Assembly (NCBI GenBank): GCA_026391115.1
Contig: JAPLER010000238.1
Location: 1 to 8,643, forward strand
DNA length: 8,643 nucleotides
DNA from: Bacteroidota bacterium
GTDB lineage: Bacteria > Bacteroidota > Bacteroidia > Chitinophagales > Chitinophagaceae
Reading direction: 5' to 3'
Within the stretch, counting starts at the first letter, position 1. The number at the start of each line of letters is the position of its first letter. The notes below the pieces were generated by a model. It ran no database searches. It was not told the origin of the DNA and worked only from the letters and a program-made list of their open reading frames with translations. Both the position numbers and the translations under genes were made by a program. Shown one piece after another: positions 1-6,458 of this stretch.

Positions 1-2569
1 TATTGGAAAAAGCACTCTGATTTATGCCTTAAACTTTCTGTATATCATTGACGGAAAACAAATGACTTTCAGTGGTAACAGGACAGGCGACAAAACAACA
101 TTTAACCACTACTTCCCTTCTATCAGTTCAAGCTACATCGTTTTTGAAATCTTCAAAAAGAGATATTACTGCATTTTGGTAAAAAAGAATGCTGAAGGAA
201 GTTTGGACTACTACAAAATTGACAGTGACTTTAAAGAGGAACATTACTTCAAACAATCACCCGAAGGACAAACACTAAAGAAATTTGATTCCTTGCTTGC
301 TGACTTTTCTTCGTCAGGTGTAGAATACAGCAAATTCCCAAACAGGCGAGACCTTTTCAACTTTGTTTATCAAAAAGGAAAGAAAAACAATGGTGTTGTA
401 TGGCTAAACGAAGGTGCATCGCAAGACCAAAGAGAAATCACTAACAACTTTTCTAAAATTTATCGCTACCTGATAAACTCAAAACTTATTGACAACAAGA
501 CATTAAAGGACTCTTTAATTATTGCTGACAATAAAGAAAACGAACAGGTTGAATTTTCTAAGAAAAATCAAAAGGACATTCAAACTCTTTTGAAACACAA
601 CAGAGAAATCAAAGTAATCAAGAGTATTCAAAAAAGTTTTACTGACTTCAAAGAACTAGTCAATCAATATAAAGCTAAAAGTCAAATATTATCTGAGATT
701 GTATTTGCGTTTGACAAGCTCTATTCTTCTGTAAATATTGACATTAACACAAGACTTTTCGAGAAAAAAAATGAACGAGACAAAAACAGAACACAATTAA
801 GTGAGGATTTAATCCCGAAACAAAACAATCTGAATCAAACTATTGGAGAATTTAAAGCGACTATTTCTCAAAAAGGTTCAGCAAAAGAAATACTTGCAGA
901 GAAAATCAGAAATATAAAATCATATGAGGGAATTGACTTTTTGAAACAGTCATTTAGCAATTTAGACAACCAAAGAAAAGACATTGAAAGCCGACTAACT
1001 CAAATTGAAAATCAAAACCTAAATAGCCGAGATTTAGAAAACAAGATTTCTAAACTTACTCAAGAAATTTTAAAACTAGACGGACAAATTGAAACCTACT
1101 CAAATTTGCTCATACATCAGATAAGCAAAAATGTAAAAGACAAAGAATTGCTAAACGCAATTCTTTCCGATTCCATTACGGCACTTCCGAAAGAAAATAT
1201 TCAATCGGAAATTGATAAGCTAAATGATGTAATGAAAATCTTTGACGGAGCAATTAGAATCCCTAAAGATTTGAAAGGAAAACCAATTCCGTCTATTGAT
1301 GACTTAAAAACACGGCGAGAAAGTGCAATCAAAGAAAAAACAAATAACGAAAAACTTTTGCCAATTGCGAAGGATTTAGAAAAATATCGTTTGGAACTTT
1401 CTTCTGTTCAAGCAAAAATTAAAGAAACGGAAAAGAAGATTGAAGAATTAGAATCCTTGCCAAAGCTTGAAAAGAATCTTGGAGAGTTGGAAGAAGAACT
1501 AAAAGTTCTATTTCAAAAAAGAGATGAAACAGAAAAACAACTAAAACAAACAACAGAACTCATTTCGAGAATAAATGAGGCAATTTCTATTCTTTTGGAA
1601 GACATTAACAAAGCAGAAAATCGCATAAAAGAAATTCAAGGTTGGAAAGTAAAAGTTGAACAATCAGGAATAATTCCAATTGAATATCAAACAAACGAAA
1701 CACTTGATAACCTTTTCAAAAATTTTGAAAGAAACTCCTCTGAGAAAGAAAGTATCAAAAACAACAAAGAACGAATATTTGAAAATCTTAAAGCAAAAAC
1801 GGAAACCGTTTTTGCTTCGGAAGATGAGTTTATAAAGTATCTTGATTCTGAATTTGCAACGCTTGACGATAAACAAAAAAGTATTGATGCATTACTGAAA
1901 AATATTTCAACTCAATTTTCAATTCCGTGTAAAACCCTCCATTCAAAATTTCAAGAGTTTGAAGCGTTCATCAATAATCAATTCAATTCCAAAATCAGAA
2001 AAATAAAAATATCTGACATTGATTCCTTGAATATTGAAATTATTCCGAACGAAAATCTAATCAAAGACTTAAAGAAGATTATGGAAATTAGAGACCTAAC
2101 TTCTGAACTAATCTTTGATGACCAAAGTGAAAATCTAAATGTTTTAAACAGATATTTGGATAACCAATCAGTAATAGAATTTAAAGACCTCCTTGATATT
2201 AAGTTGCACCTTGACAAAAAAGGACAACACAAAGTTGTTGATTTAAGAAATCAAATTGAATCAGACGGAACGGACAAAATGATTCGAATGGTAATCATTA
2301 TGTCAATTATCCATCAAATTGTAATCAATGATGAAGAAAACAAAATCGTTATTTTCGTTGATGAAATCGGAACAATTGATGAAGCGAACAGAATTGAAAT
2401 TCTAAATTTCTGCAAAGAAAATAATTTTGTTCCAATTTCAGCTGCACCATTGCACCCTTATGATGGGTTTGATAAATATTATTTAGTAAGAAGAAGCAAA
2501 GGCCAAATTGTTTTGAGTGAAAATAACGGAAACGTAATTTCTCGTAAAGTGAAAACCAAAACGAAGTGA
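1..2569 (+). CDS. SMC/MukB-like coiled-coil ATPase (JetC/MksB-like), 5'-partial
   Basis: The frame is open from base 2, and its first visible residues are IGKSTL, the end of a Walker A P-loop. The true start therefore lies upstream of the window, and the first ATG (position 62) is internal. About 855 residues are visible. They run as an N-terminal ATPase half-head to about residue 190, a long Lys/Glu/Gln-rich coiled coil, and a less coil-like, proline-containing stretch at nt ~1121-1310 that may be the hinge. A second coiled arm follows to nt ~1660, then a C-terminal half-head. That half-head has a signature-like SDGTDKM (nt ~2261) and a Walker B IVIFVDEIGTID with the catalytic D-E pair at nt 2360-2365. 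Family knowledge: such ATPases dimerise and power DNA loop extrusion with a kleisin and MukE-like partners. At perhaps 890-900 aa in full, it would be shorter than E. coli MukB (1486 aa). Its stop overlaps the nuclease start by 4 nt. Confidence is high for SMC-like ATPase and lower for the JetC/MksB subfamily. A Rad50-like ATPase is the main alternative, but the neighbours argue against it. Confidence 0.85.
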   Translation, partial: IGKSTLIYALNFLYIIDGKQMTFSGNRTGDKTTFNHYFPSISSSYIVFEIFKKRYYCILVKKNAEGSLDYYKIDSDFKEEHYFKQSPEGQTLKKFDSLLADFSSSGVEYSKFPNRRDLFNFVYQKGKKNNGVVWLNEGASQDQREITNNFSKIYRYLINSKLIDNKTLKDSLIIADNKENEQVEFSKKNQKDIQTLLKHNREIKVIKSIQKSFTDFKELVNQYKAKSQILSEIVFAFDKLYSSVNIDINTRLFEKKNERDKNRTQLSEDLIPKQNNLNQTIGEFKATISQKGSAKEILAEKIRNIKSYEGIDFLKQSFSNLDNQRKDIESRLTQIENQNLNSRDLENKISKLTQEILKLDGQIETYSNLLIHQISKNVKDKELLNAILSDSITALPKENIQSEIDKLNDVMKIFDGAIRIPKDLKGKPIPSIDDLKTRRESAIKEKTNNEKLLPIAKDLEKYRLELSSVQAKIKETEKKIEELESLPKLEKNLGELEEELKVLFQKRDETEKQLKQTTELISRINEAISILLEDINKAENRIKEIQGWKVKVEQSGIIPIEYQTNETLDNLFKNFERNSSEKESIKNNKERIFENLKAKTETVFASEDEFIKYLDSEFATLDDKQKSIDALLKNISTQFSIPCKTLHSKFQEFEAFINNQFNSKIRKIKISDIDSLNIEIIPNENLIKDLKKIMEIRDLTSELIFDDQSENLNVLNRYLDNQSVIEFKDLLDIKLHLDKKGQHKVVDLRNQIESDGTDKMIRMVIIMSIIHQIVINDEENKIVIFVDEIGTIDEANRIEILNFCKENNFVPISAAPLHPYDGFDKYYLVRRSKGQIVLSENNGNVISRKVKTKTK

Positions 2570-3360
2570 ATCAAACAGATTTTAATACATACAAGAAATT
2601 AAAAGAGGATTCTTTTCTTACAGAAAAGGCAATCCCGAAAACTGTTTTGAGCTCCCCTCATTTCAAAGGATTGGTTTCATCTTTAATTATTGAAAAAACA
2701 AAATCAGGGAGAGGGTTCAGATACGAAATAAACAAGCCAACTGAATTTGAAAGTTTTTTTAAAACTCATTTCCCCGAGGACATTGAAGTTAGAGACAAGT
2801 CCGACAATGTTAGAAAATTCCGAAATTCTAAAATTCAAAAAATAGTTTCAACGCCAATTTTTATGCTTAGAGGTTTTGAAACAATTAAGGTAAATGGCAA
2901 TGAACTGAATTTAGAAGCTTACACAAAGAAATTTAAACTATTCGCTTGCAACGCAGAAAAAATTGAAGCAAGACGTATTTGCATTGTTGAGAACTTGGAC
3001 ACGTTTTTAGTGGCAGAAAAGTTGTTAGGTGAAAGTTTTGTTTTCATTCATAAATACGGACGAATAGGAAAAGAATCGCTTGGGAGTCTTTTTGCAAATC
3101 AGTTGGTTGTTTTTGTGGATTACGATTTTAACGGACTTGAAGAGTTTCTAAGAATCAAAGAAGTTTTTGACTTCGCTCAATTACACATTCCAGAAAACTA
3201 TGACGAACTTTTCAATAAATATTCACAAAGTTTAAAAGGCAACAAAGCCGAAATGACGAATAGAATTAAGCAGAGTTCAGACAATAACGTAATTAAGATT
3301 AGAGAAAGTATAATACGAAACAACAGGTTTTTAGAGCAACAGTATTGGAAATATGATTAA
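2566..3360 (+). CDS. TOPRIM-domain nuclease, JetD/MksG-like
   Basis: This 264-aa protein probably acts as the nuclease of the condensin-like system. The start is GTG in a GTGA overlap with the ATPase stop, which suggests translational coupling. Residues ~1-70 look like a winged-helix DNA-binding region. The C-terminal half carries the TOPRIM pattern: a hydrophobic strand ending in a glutamate (IVENLDTF, Glu142), then VVFVDYDFNGLEEF with the DxD pair Asp185 and Asp187. A further LEQQ (Glu257) near the C terminus resembles the conserved LEQE of JetD-type proteins. In the family these acidic residues bind metal and cut DNA, and JetD/MksG nucleases cleave plasmid DNA captured by the SMC complex. 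At 264 aa it is shorter than the JetD proteins I know of, which are nearer 400 aa. The TOPRIM call rests on motifs I can read. Assignment to JetD rather than another TOPRIM family (OLD, topoisomerase VI A-like) rests mainly on the neighbours. Confidence 0.75.
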   Translation: MNQTDFNTYKKLKEDSFLTEKAIPKTVLSSPHFKGLVSSLIIEKTKSGRGFRYEINKPTEFESFFKTHFPEDIEVRDKSDNVRKFRNSKIQKIVSTPIFMLRGFETIKVNGNELNLEAYTKKFKLFACNAEKIEARRICIVENLDTFLVAEKLLGESFVFIHKYGRIGKESLGSLFANQLVVFVDYDFNGLEEFLRIKEVFDFAQLHIPENYDELFNKYSQSLKGNKAEMTNRIKQSSDNNVIKIRESIIRNNRFLEQQYWKYD

Positions 3361-4564
3361 GTCAGAACCTAAATCAATATTGCAGTTTATCGCAAGTCAT
3401 TACGATTTGCTACGAGACCTCTTTGATATACAGGTTAAGAATAACATTATTACCAAAGAAGCCCTAAATATTTGTTTAGAAACATATGACAAGAATATTC
3501 GGGAACAGCTCACAGAATATCAAATATTGGTTGAGCAAAATGACGACTTCGCATTTAACGAACCGTATTTCGTTCTCTTTGAATTTATACATCAACAATT
3601 CAAACCGCTTTTGCCTGAAGAAATTGAACATTTCGGAGAAGCAATCAGAACGCTATTCCTGAAAATCAAAGAAGGAATAAATGACGAAAAGAACATTTTA
3701 TTAGAAAGAATTGAAGCCTTATCAAATCAAATTAAAAAGTTCACAAACGCTGTTGTAACCAATACAAAAAGCTTATTGGCTGAATCAAAGGAGTTGAAAG
3801 CAAACAACAAAAAAATTGACTACCAAGAAAAGATTCAAAAAGCTCGTTATCTGATTGAAAACTATATTTCTCCACTCAATACAATATTGGATGTAAACCA
3901 TAGTCATTCTATTTATAATGAGTTACTGACTATTTCTCAATTTACGAACGTAAAGAGATTTGACTACATAGACGAAAGCATTAGAAGGGAATTTGAAAAG
4001 CTTTATCACTTGCTTCGTCAAGTTGTAAAAGATTTGAATTTACAATCAATAATTCTCACAAATGAATTATTGCCGTTAATTGACAGAATAAAAACCGAGA
4101 GCGAGTATTTAAGAGGTTTTCATTTCTATTTGACGAATGGTAATTGTTACAAAGAAATTCAACCACCAAAAATTTTCGTTCCAACACGAGATAACATTTA
4201 TAACAGATTTGTTTATGAAAACACGAAAGAATACTTTGAGCAGTTCCAACACGAAGATGAAATTATTGTTGTTGAAGATTCACAACAAACAAGTGATTGG
4301 ATTTTTGACAAATCAAAGTATAAAGAATCTTTGAATAAAAATTTGCCTGTTGATGATTTTTTCAAATGGTGCGAAAGTTCTATAAAGCAAGAAAGTGAGA
4401 ATTTTTCATTCGACAATTTCTTTATGGTAACAAGTTTACTTTTTGAAGAAGAATACGAGATTTCGGTAAACAAAGACAGTAAAAAAATTTCTATTATTAA
4501 CGAAAATTCGGAACTTATTATGCCAAAACTTTCAATCAAAAAACAAGAAGATGTATCCAGATAA
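3353..4564 (+). CDS. Probable kleisin subunit of condensin-like complex (JetA/MksF-like)
   Basis: This 403-aa protein is almost certainly cytoplasmic, with no signal peptide or membrane segment. I do not recognise a catalytic motif. Its layout is what a MukF/JetA-type kleisin would show. There is a helical, probably winged-helix N-terminal region (residues ~5-110), a charged helical or coiled-coil middle (about 110-170 and again about 200-250), and an acidic linker (QHEDEIIVVEDSQQ, around 300). A compact C-terminal region (about 325-400) could be the second winged helix that caps the ATPase head. The start ATG overlaps the nuclease stop by 8 nt, and the gene's end overlaps the next gene by 14 nt, so it belongs to the operon. 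In related complexes the kleisin bridges the two SMC heads and recruits the MukE-like dimer. The function is inferred from architecture and position, not from a diagnostic sequence signature. Confidence 0.6.
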   Translation: MIKSEPKSILQFIASHYDLLRDLFDIQVKNNIITKEALNICLETYDKNIREQLTEYQILVEQNDDFAFNEPYFVLFEFIHQQFKPLLPEEIEHFGEAIRTLFLKIKEGINDEKNILLERIEALSNQIKKFTNAVVTNTKSLLAESKELKANNKKIDYQEKIQKARYLIENYISPLNTILDVNHSHSIYNELLTISQFTNVKRFDYIDESIRREFEKLYHLLRQVVKDLNLQSIILTNELLPLIDRIKTESEYLRGFHFYLTNGNCYKEIQPPKIFVPTRDNIYNRFVYENTKEYFEQFQHEDEIIVVEDSQQTSDWIFDKSKYKESLNKNLPVDDFFKWCESSIKQESENFSFDNFFMVTSLLFEEEYEISVNKDSKKISIINENSELIMPKLSIKKQEDVSR

Positions 4565-5066
4565 ACATAAAGAAATAGTAACGTCTTTAATGGAAGGAAA
4601 ATTCATTACAGCTGAGGATTTGTTGTTTGAAACAATCAAGAAGAATGAGGATTTTTATATCACTTTTTTTGAAAACTCTTTTGGCTTTGAACTCATTGTC
4701 AATCAAGACTTTTATTATCTTGTTTCAGACGAAACAAACGAAAATACATCAAGAGACATTTCAATCTTCTTTTCAATCTTGTGTTACGAACTTGACAAGA
4801 ACGGAAAGAACTTTTTAGAAGAACTCAATTATTCAGAATTTCACATTGACGAGATTCTTGAATACTTCAATAATTCTTCCTGGACAGATGTAATCAAAGC
4901 GAATAAACAACTAAACAATGAGGAAAGTGTAAAACGTCATATGGGAACAATGGTAAAAAGAAATGTAGCCATAAAGTTAAGCAACGACAGATATTCTTTT
5001 ACCAAAGCACATAAATTGTTTATTGACTTTGCGAAAGACCTAATAAAAGAGGAAACCGTGGCTTGA
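4551..5066 (+). CDS. MukE-like condensin subunit (JetB/MksE-like)
   Basis: This 171-aa small acidic protein is the last gene of the operon. Residues ~35-60 contain GFELIVNQDFYYLVSD followed by a helix (SIFFSILCYEL). The pattern, a short strand with an aromatic YYLVSD followed by a hydrophobic helix, resembles the first winged helix of MukE, MksE and JetB proteins. Residues ~115-165 (NNEESVKRHMGTMVKRN, then DRYSFTKAHKLF) look like a second winged helix with its beta-wing. MukE-like subunits bind the kleisin as a dimer and regulate ATPase heads and DNA contact. The ATG lies inside the end of the kleisin gene (14-nt overlap), preceded by AAGAAG at 4545-4550. The adjacent ATPase and TOPRIM genes strengthen the call. 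I am fairly sure of a winged-helix condensin accessory protein, and less sure of the exact subfamily. Confidence 0.65.
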   Translation: MYPDKHKEIVTSLMEGKFITAEDLLFETIKKNEDFYITFFENSFGFELIVNQDFYYLVSDETNENTSRDISIFFSILCYELDKNGKNFLEELNYSEFHIDEILEYFNNSSWTDVIKANKQLNNEESVKRHMGTMVKRNVAIKLSNDRYSFTKAHKLFIDFAKDLIKEETVA

Positions 5067-5261
5067 GTATAAGCTATTGGAATATTTTGAATATGTTAAT
5101 GTTCGACACAAAGAAACCTCCACTCAACGTAGATTATAACTATGCTTTTATCAAGGCACCATCATTCCCGTTTGGTTTTAGCCAACGACCACCCCTGCAC
5201 CCCTCCAAGGGAGGGGAATTTGAAAACACCCTAGCCCCTCCAAGGTAGGTGAATTTGGAAG
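5067..5261. other. Intergenic gap after the condensin-like operon
   Basis: About 195 bp without a credible gene. The first ~80 bp are AT-rich and carry nothing I recognise; no hairpin plus T-tract terminator follows the operon stop. The rest is the first copy of the interspersed repeat, whose hairpin is the only strong inverted repeat here and could slow or end transcription. The promoter-like element of the Bro-N gene begins at the right edge. Confidence 0.5.
5150..5255 (+). repeat. Interspersed ~106-bp repeat, copy 1
   Basis: Starts ATCAAGGCACCATCATTCCC and is nearly identical to 6267-6372 in the same orientation. It contains two tandem units of the form CCCCTCC - short loop - GGAGGGG-AATT. 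In this copy the first unit is a perfect 7-bp stem with an AAG loop (5200-5206 with 5210-5216), while the second (about 5234-5251) has decayed. G/C-rich CCCCTCC/GGAGGGG elements of this kind are common between genes in Bacteroidota. Whether this one is a REP-type element, a miniature transposon remnant or something else cannot be told from two copies. Confidence 0.85.
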
Positions 5262-5269
5262 TATATTTG
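5262..5269 (+). promoter_or_regulatory. Bacteroidota-type -7 promoter element (TATATTTG)
   Basis: TATATTTG matches the TAnnTTTG -7 consensus used by the primary sigma factor of Bacteroidota. It sits 17 nt before the Bro-N ATG, giving a very short leader. No clear -33 TTG is seen at the expected spacing, because the repeat occupies that region. The element runs into TTTGCTGCAAA (5266-5276), which recurs upstream of selU. Confidence 0.45.
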
Positions 5270-5286
5270 CTGCAAACAGAATTGCT

Positions 5287-6117
5287 ATGGGCAGTATAAA
5301 ATTATTTGAACAAAAGCACATACGTTCTCAATGGAACGAGCAAGAGGAAAAGTGGTATTTCAGTATTGTTGACATTGTTGAAGTATTAACAGAAAGTCCT
5401 AATGCAAGAAAATACTGGAGTGTTTTAAAAACAAGATTAAAGAAGGAAGGAAGTCAGTTGGCTACAAATTGTAGTCAACTGAAATTGCAATCTGCCGATG
5501 GAAAGTTTTATTTAACCGATGTTGCGGATACTGAACAACTTTTAAGATTAATACAATCTATACCTTCTCCCAAGGCAGAGCCTTTTAAACAATGGCTGGC
5601 AAAAGTGGGTTATGAAAGAATTGAAGAAAGCCAAGACCCTGAAAAAACCATAGACAGGGCTATGGAAGATTATTTTAAACTGGGTTATAGTAAAGAGTGG
5701 ATTAACCAGCGATTAAAAAGTATAGAGGTAAGAAAAGAGTTAACAAATGAATGGGAGAAAAGAGGTGTAAAACAAGGGCAGGAGTTTGCTACTTTAACAG
5801 ACATTATTACACAGGCCTGGAGTGGTAACACTGTGAAGCAATATAAAAAACTAAAGCACTTGAAGAAAGAGAATTTAAGAGATAATATGACCAATTTAGA
5901 ACTGGTTTTAAATATGCTTGCTGAGGCTACTACTGCTGAAATATCTAAAGAAAATAACCCAAAAACGTTTGATGATAATAAAGCCATTGCAAAAAAGGGT
6001 GGTGATATTGCTGGTGATACCCGCAAACAAATTGAAGCACAAACAGGTAAAAAAATTGTGACTGCTCAAAATGCCAAAGCATTAAAAGCAGCCAAAGAAA
6101 ATAAGAGGCTGAAATAG
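5287..6117 (+). CDS. Bro-N domain protein with DinD-like C-terminal region
   Basis: 276 aa. Residues ~1-115 form a Bro-N domain of the phage antirepressor type: IKLFEQKHIRSQW, KWYFSIVDIVEVL, a YW-L-R segment, a KFYLTDVADTEQLLRLIQSI stretch and SPKAEPFKQWLAKVGYERI. The second half (FATLTDII, LKHLKKENLRDNMTNLEL, then ATTAEISKENNP and a GG-x3-G-x-TRKQIEAQTGK end) recalls the C-terminal part of E. coli DinD, a LexA-controlled DNA-damage-inducible protein of similar length (274 aa). Bro-N domains are associated with DNA binding and with phage antirepressors. The precise role of the chromosomal Bacteroidota members is not known to me. The ATG at 5287 is chosen because the conserved MGSIKLFEQK start follows the promoter-like element directly. 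No Shine-Dalgarno is evident. The gene is monocistronic and lies between two direct repeat copies, which suggests acquired or mobile DNA. Confidence 0.85.
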   Translation: MGSIKLFEQKHIRSQWNEQEEKWYFSIVDIVEVLTESPNARKYWSVLKTRLKKEGSQLATNCSQLKLQSADGKFYLTDVADTEQLLRLIQSIPSPKAEPFKQWLAKVGYERIEESQDPEKTIDRAMEDYFKLGYSKEWINQRLKSIEVRKELTNEWEKRGVKQGQEFATLTDIITQAWSGNTVKQYKKLKHLKKENLRDNMTNLELVLNMLAEATTAEISKENNPKTFDDNKAIAKKGGDIAGDTRKQIEAQTGKKIVTAQNAKALKAAKENKRLK

Positions 6118-6118
6118 T

Positions 6119-6200
6119 GGTGGGTGAGTAGTAAATAGTAAGTGGCGAGTAGTAAATGGCTAGTGGGAAGGAGCAGGAAGTAATTAGTAAGTGGTAGTTT
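6119..6200. repeat. GT-rich degenerate short repeats (AGTAGTAAAT / TAGTAAGTGG)
   Basis: GAGTAGTAAAT occurs at 6126-6136 and 6147-6157, 21 bp apart. TAGTAAGTGG occurs at 6136-6145 and 6185-6194. The tract is almost free of C on the + strand and consists of variations on (A/G)GTAG-TAA(A/G)TGG. It begins immediately after the Bro-N stop. No coding or hairpin structure is seen. Confidence 0.65.
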
Positions 6201-6266
6201 GAGTGGACTTCTACAGAAATGACGAAGAGACGCAAAAGCTCAATATTTACTATGCACCCCAGCCCC

Positions 6267-6372
6267 ATCAAGGCACCATCATTCCCGTTCGGCTTTAGCC
6301 AACGACCACCCCTGCACCCCTCCAAAGGATGGGAATTAAAACCACCCCTAGCCTCTCTAGAGGAGGGGAATT
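6267..6372 (+). repeat. Interspersed ~106-bp repeat, copy 2
   Basis: Direct copy of 5150-5255, with the same ATCAAGGCACCATCATTCCC start and the same GCCAACGACCACCCCTGC core. Here the first hairpin unit is damaged (CCCCTCC/GGATGGG, one mismatch), while the second keeps a stem CCTCT-CT-AGAGG (6352-6363). The shared words ACTATGC (5139-5145 and 6249-6255) lie just upstream of both copies, so homology may extend further left with an insertion in copy 2. Confidence 0.85.
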
Positions 6373-6444
6373 GAAAAACACCACAATATAGTATCAACTT
6401 CACAGCAAAAATAAATAACTGCAACAGCTTATTTAACTAAACAA

Positions 6445-6452
6445 TAAGTTTG
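6445..6452 (+). promoter_or_regulatory. Bacteroidota-type -7 promoter element (TAAGTTTG) of selU-selD
   Basis: TAAGTTTG matches TAnnTTTG and ends only 6 nt before the selU ATG at 6459. With the usual start site a few bases past this element, the mRNA would begin at or near the ATG, that is, leaderless. No convincing -33 TTG is visible. TTTGCTGCAAA (6449-6459) follows, as at the Bro-N gene. Confidence 0.45.
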
Positions 6453-6458
6453 CTGCAA

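Larger units (their letters stand above)
6118..6458. other. 341-bp intergenic region, repeat-filled
   Basis: No credible gene. In order it holds a GT-rich degenerate repeat tract (6119-6200), about 65 bp of unassigned sequence, the second copy of the interspersed repeat (6267-6372), about 70 bp of AT-rich DNA, and the selU promoter-like element. A minus-strand open frame through this region is made of repeat sequence and has no coding look. Confidence 0.6.

Noticed and set aside
62..64. ATG as the start of the SMC-like gene
   Set aside because: The same frame is open to base 2 and encodes the Walker A end (IGKST) just upstream. Starting at 62 would remove an essential ATP-binding motif.
4213..4539. 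108-aa minus-strand open frame inside the kleisin-like gene
   Set aside because: It is Ser/Phe/Ile-rich, a typical antisense shadow of an AT-rich gene, and lies wholly inside a better-supported gene.
5063..5248. Possible 61-aa + strand gene starting TTG in the MukE-like gene's stop region
   Set aside because: Its second half is translated interspersed repeat (proline/glycine-rich), and it has no recognisable domain. The overlap with the upstream stop is probably chance.
6119..6372. CRISPR array
   Set aside because: The repeats are degenerate, irregularly spaced and only two-copy for the longer element. There is no regular repeat-spacer pattern and no cas gene.
5150..6372. Complete insertion sequence or transposon
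   Set aside because: The flanking copies are direct rather than terminal inverted repeats, and the enclosed gene is a Bro-N protein with no transposase motif. No target-site duplication could be identified.
5945..6424. 159-aa minus-strand open frame
   Set aside because: It covers the end of the Bro-N gene plus repeat DNA. Its sequence is low-complexity translation of those repeats, with no domain.
6450..6452. TTG as an upstream start for selU
   Set aside because: It falls inside the TAAGTTTG promoter-like element, and the ATG at 6459 gives the expected N terminus.
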